Below are positions 5,851-8,888 of a stretch of 8,888 bases of DNA, piece after piece. The notes beneath the pieces were generated by a model. That model was given only the letters and a program-made list of their open reading frames with translations, was not told the origin of the DNA and made no database searches. The number at the start of each line of letters is the position of its first letter. Within the stretch, counting starts at the first letter, position 1. Made by a program: the position numbers and the translations under genes. Source of the DNA: Bacteroidota bacterium (lineage in GTDB: Bacteria > Bacteroidota > Bacteroidia > Flavobacteriales > Weeksellaceae); assembly GCA_023399675.1 (NCBI GenBank), contig JAEWOM010000264.1, positions 1 through 8,888 on the forward strand, written 5' to 3'.

Positions 5851-8800
5851 TTATTTGAAGTCTGCAGCGGAAACTCCGCTGTTCAAAATATATTCAGTTA
5901 CTTCCATATCCATGGCCTGCCCCATCGCATTAATGGACATTTTTGAAGTATACTTAATTCCATCCGGCGTGGTTTTATATTCTTTGATGGACATATCGCC
6001 CATGTCAGTATTTCCTTTCGCCATCAAGCCAGTTGCAGCATCGTAGTACGATTTTCCGTCTTTACCTACGAGGACGTAGTAATTTTTCCCGTTCTCAGTA
6101 GCTTTTTCCACGGTGTACTCGGCAGCATTCATGTCCAGCACATCAAACAGTTTTTTCTTCTTCAGCAATGCCACCTGCTCAGTAGGGATCGGCTGCTTCT
6201 GTCCCATCTGTACGGTATATCCGTTCTCTCCATCGAAGACTGTAGATCCGGCTTCCTGCCCCATCATCGTCTGCGTCATCTTCATTTTGTTCGGAGCCAT
6301 CTGCAGGCTAGTCATGATCAGTTCCATACCCTGAACACTCATCTTGGAAGTGGACTTGATGCTTTTTACAGCTTCCAGTTTTGCCCTTCCTCCCATAGCA
6401 TCGATATACTTATCGATTACCTGTTGTGCAGTAAGATTCTGCATAGGAGCTGTACTGGCCTGCGTAGTGTTCGCCTGTGCTGCAGCAGCCTGTTCAGCTT
6501 TTACTGCTTTTTCCCAGCCGTCTTCCGGCATCAGCGTTGCGGTGATTAGTTTATCTTTTGTAAGATATTTCTTTGCAACATTCTGAAGATCTTTTACCGT
6601 CAGCGCTTTCACTTTGCCTTCGTAGTTGAGGATTTCGTATTTATCGCCACCTTCCAGCTGATAGTTTGCCAGATTTGCAAGCCAGAAATTATTGTCCTTC
6701 AACTGCGTTTTATAATCATTGAATTCACCTTCACGGAATTTATCGAGGTCTTTCTGCTCCGGACCTTTGTTGATCAGTGTCTGAACTTCAGCCAAAGCTG
6801 CTTTAGTCAGTTTGTCCACATTTTCCGGACCACATGGAAACGAGATTCCGAAGTAATAATTTCCGTAAGGCAATTTAGACATTCCACCTCTTGCGCCGCC
6901 ACCATAAATACCTGCCTCATCTTCACGCAGTTTCTCAATTACTTTGATGGTAGCCACTTCACCAAGTGCCATCAGAGCAAGGTCGTCCTTTTCATTGTAC
7001 GTTGCCTCACCTCCATACAGAATGTTCACCATACTTTTAGGATCTGTACCCTTTTTGTACACTTTGGTGTGCTGTCCGGTAACCGGTCTGTACTTGTTAT
7101 CTTTAAAGTTCGTTGTTTTACCTGTTGAAGGAAGGCTTGCCAGGTATTGGGTTGCATATTCCTTCATCTTCGCTTCATCAATATTTCCTACGAAATAGAA
7201 GTGGAAATTACCTGCATTCGCGAATTTCTGCTTATAGACATCATAGGCTTTCTTGTAATCGGTCATGCTCCATTCTTTCTCCAATGGAATAGAGTTTGTA
7301 AAACGCGGATTTTTCTGATTTCTGAATTTCTGCAGTTCATTGCTGAAATAAAACTGAGGGTTCGAAACCATATTATCCAGAAACGCGCTCTGTTTTTCCT
7401 TGAATGCATTAAATGCTGCCGGGTTATAATTAAGACCGGTGAAATAGGAATAGATAAGCTCCAGCATGGTACCAAAATCCTTTTGGGAAGAGCGGCCGTT
7501 CATGCCTTCGTAAAGTGCGCTGACCATTGGCGTTACAGACACCTGTTTTCCGGCCAGATAATTGGAAAGGTCGGTTTTATCAAAGCCATTAACACCTGCT
7601 TCCGGCAATGCACCATATGCCCAGGTCGTTTTCAGGAAGTCGGCATCACTCAGCAGGGATGTTCCACCCAGACTTGCCGCTGTGAAAACGATTTCATCGT
7701 CTTTAAAATCAGTTTTCTTATAGGTAACTTTCGCACCGTTGCTCAAAGTAAGGGTTGTTGTTCCCAGTTTTGCATCGGTTTCTGTCTTTACGATTTTTCC
7801 GTTAGATTTGAAAGGCTTCACGAGATTGGTAATGGTTGCCTTTTCTTTGTATGGCTCCAGTTTAGCCAGTTTTACATCATCCAGAAGTTTCAGAACCTGA
7901 TCTTTTGTAGCATAGGTCAAACCATCTTTTTTCGGTCCGGTAATGATCACTACTTTACTGTCATCTCTCGCATAATCTTTAATCACCTGATTGGTCTGTG
8001 CTAGAGTTACCGTTGGCAAAAATTTCTTGTACTGCGCATATTCCCATTCAATTCCCGGAATTGGTTCATTTTCCAGGTAAGCTCTTACATATTCATCAAC
8101 CAGCTGGCTGCTCTCCGTTTTATCCCGGTCGTTGTACATTCTTTCAACCCCGGACATCATCTGAGATTTTGCACGGTCGAGTTCACTTTGCGTAAATCCG
8201 AATTTTCTTGCTCTTTCCACTTCTTCCAACAACACTTTCAAAGCCGGAAGCTGACCACCGTCTTTGGTAATGGCCATTCCCTGGAAAGCTTCTTTCGTTC
8301 TTGCATAGGTACCACCATGGTAAACACTTCCGAAAGTAAAAGGAGGTGTAGTGGAATTGATCATTTCACGGAGTCTGTTATTGATCATCGTAGCTGTAAG
8401 ACTTTCAAGAATTGAAGTATCGTACTGCTTTACCGTAACGTCAGGCTGATAACTTCCCGGATCTTTCATCATGAACTGCACCTGAGACATGGTTGCATCG
8501 GGATCGTTAACGATAGAAACCAGCGTTTCTTTGTGGTTAGGAAGATCGTGTGTTGTTCTTGGTCTCGGTGTTGCCGGATTTTTATAAGATGAGAAATTCT
8601 TCTTGATTTTTTGCTCAACCTCATCAACGTTGATGTCACCAACGATAGCAAGCGACATCAGATCCGGTCTGTACCAGTCTCTGTGGAATTTTCTGATCAC
8701 TTCAGGACTGAATTTCTCCAGCACTTCTTTTTTACCAATCGGCAAACGTTCTGCGTAGTGAGAATTATGCAGCATTACAGGAAGCCACTGGTCCATCATT

Positions 8801-8888
8801 CTCTTATCCGCCCCCAAACCGATACGCAGTTCTTCAAGAACCACTCCTCTTTCTTTGTTGATTTGCTCATCGGTAAGAAGTGCGTTGA
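5851..8888 (-). CDS. M16 family zinc metallopeptidase with C-terminal LolA-like domain (5' end missing)
   Basis: The frame is open to the right edge, so the true start lies outside; 1011 residues are visible (997 if numbered from an internal GTG at 8844, used below). M16 enzymes are zinc peptidases of two homologous halves that enclose substrate peptides. The HxxEH motif should lie just off the window. The segment ERGVVLEE at the edge probably holds the third zinc ligand, Glu5 by alignment with Glu189 of insulin-degrading enzyme. FHRDWYRPDLMSLAIVGD (about 54-71) is a typical M16 strand. The second half (about 350-775) has no HxxEH but keeps the Arg640/Tyr647 pair with the 7-residue spacing of Arg824/Tyr831 in that enzyme. 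An Ala/Gln/Thr-rich linker (780-800) leads to a domain of about 197 residues (801-997, positions 5854-6444). It starts with a helix ending in MGG and continues with beta-rich repeats, resembling LolA/LppX-type lipoprotein-sorting proteins. A periplasmic or envelope site is likely but the signal peptide is not visible. Confidence 0.93.
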   Translation of the reverse strand, partial: NALLTDEQINKERGVVLEELRIGLGADKRMMDQWLPVMLHNSHYAERLPIGKKEVLEKFSPEVIRKFHRDWYRPDLMSLAIVGDINVDEVEQKIKKNFSSYKNPATPRPRTTHDLPNHKETLVSIVNDPDATMSQVQFMMKDPGSYQPDVTVKQYDTSILESLTATMINNRLREMINSTTPPFTFGSVYHGGTYARTKEAFQGMAITKDGGQLPALKVLLEEVERARKFGFTQSELDRAKSQMMSGVERMYNDRDKTESSQLVDEYVRAYLENEPIPGIEWEYAQYKKFLPTVTLAQTNQVIKDYARDDSKVVIITGPKKDGLTYATKDQVLKLLDDVKLAKLEPYKEKATITNLVKPFKSNGKIVKTETDAKLGTTTLTLSNGAKVTYKKTDFKDDEIVFTAASLGGTSLLSDADFLKTTWAYGALPEAGVNGFDKTDLSNYLAGKQVSVTPMVSALYEGMNGRSSQKDFGTMLELIYSYFTGLNYNPAAFNAFKEKQSAFLDNMVSNPQFYFSNELQKFRNQKNPRFTNSIPLEKEWSMTDYKKAYDVYKQKFANAGNFHFYFVGNIDEAKMKEYATQYLASLPSTGKTTNFKDNKYRPVTGQHTKVYKKGTDPKSMVNILYGGEATYNEKDDLALMALGEVATIKVIEKLREDEAGIYGGGARGGMSKLPYGNYYFGISFPCGPENVDKLTKAALAEVQTLINKGPEQKDLDKFREGEFNDYKTQLKDNNFWLANLANYQLEGGDKYEILNYEGKVKALTVKDLQNVAKKYLTKDKLITATLMPEDGWEKAVKAEQAAAAQANTTQASTAPMQNLTAQQVIDKYIDAMGGRAKLEAVKSIKSTSKMSVQGMELIMTSLQMAPNKMKMTQTMMGQEAGSTVFDGENGYTVQMGQKQPIPTEQVALLKKKKLFDVLDMNAAEYTVEKATENGKNYYVLVGKDGKSYYDAATGLMAKGNTDMGDMSIKEYKTTPDGIKYTSKMSINAMGQAMDMEVTEYILNSGVSAADFK

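Noticed and set aside
5399..6046. Open frame of 215 codons on the plus strand
   Set aside because: It runs antisense to two minus-strand genes and across the terminator between them, with no domain of its own.
7147..8004. Open frame of 285 codons on the plus strand
   Set aside because: It lies wholly antisense to the M16 peptidase gene, is rich in Cys, Ile, Phe and His as expected of an antisense shadow, and shows no recognisable domain.

Overview
The window reads as chromosomal DNA from a Bacteroidota bacterium of the class Flavobacteriia, most likely the Chryseobacterium/Kaistella group of Weeksellaceae. Four signs support this: a type IX secretion (T9SS) sorting-domain protein, promoters of the TAnnTTTG type, several short lipoproteins, and a periplasmic M16 peptidase with a LolA-like tail. 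The family-level placement rests on remembered protein resemblance and was not checked by a search. No rRNA, tRNA, CRISPR array, insertion sequence or prophage gene was seen.

Layout from left to right. Positions 13-1938 (minus) hold a T9SS-exported protein gene that stays in one frame but is broken by two in-frame stops, and its C-terminal sorting domain looks cut short. A near-consensus promoter is still present upstream. Positions 2026-4085 (minus) hold a compact run transcribed in the order greA, HIT-family hydrolase, clpX, which links transcript-cleavage rescue to protein quality control. A divergent intergenic region (4086-4188) carries the greA promoter and a hairpin plus T10 tract in the greA leader that looks like an attenuator. 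Positions 4189-5110 (plus) hold a Rieske-like lipoprotein that lacks half of the usual cluster ligands, followed by dtd (D-aminoacyl-tRNA deacylase, GTG start). A strong hairpin at 5112-5145 separates dtd from a convergent minus-strand lipoprotein of unknown function (5155-5664). Positions 5851-8888 (minus) are the C-terminal, larger part of an M16 metallopeptidase fused to a LolA-like domain. Its 5' end, including the HxxEH motif, lies beyond the right edge.

Most of the window is ordinary housekeeping and envelope content. The points worth a second look are the doubly interrupted T9SS gene, the apparent greA leader terminator, the ligand-poor Rieske-like lipoprotein and the peptidase fusion. 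I found no convincing undescribed multi-gene system. Every complete gene ends in TAA; the only in-frame TGA in an otherwise continuous frame is the lesion in the T9SS gene.
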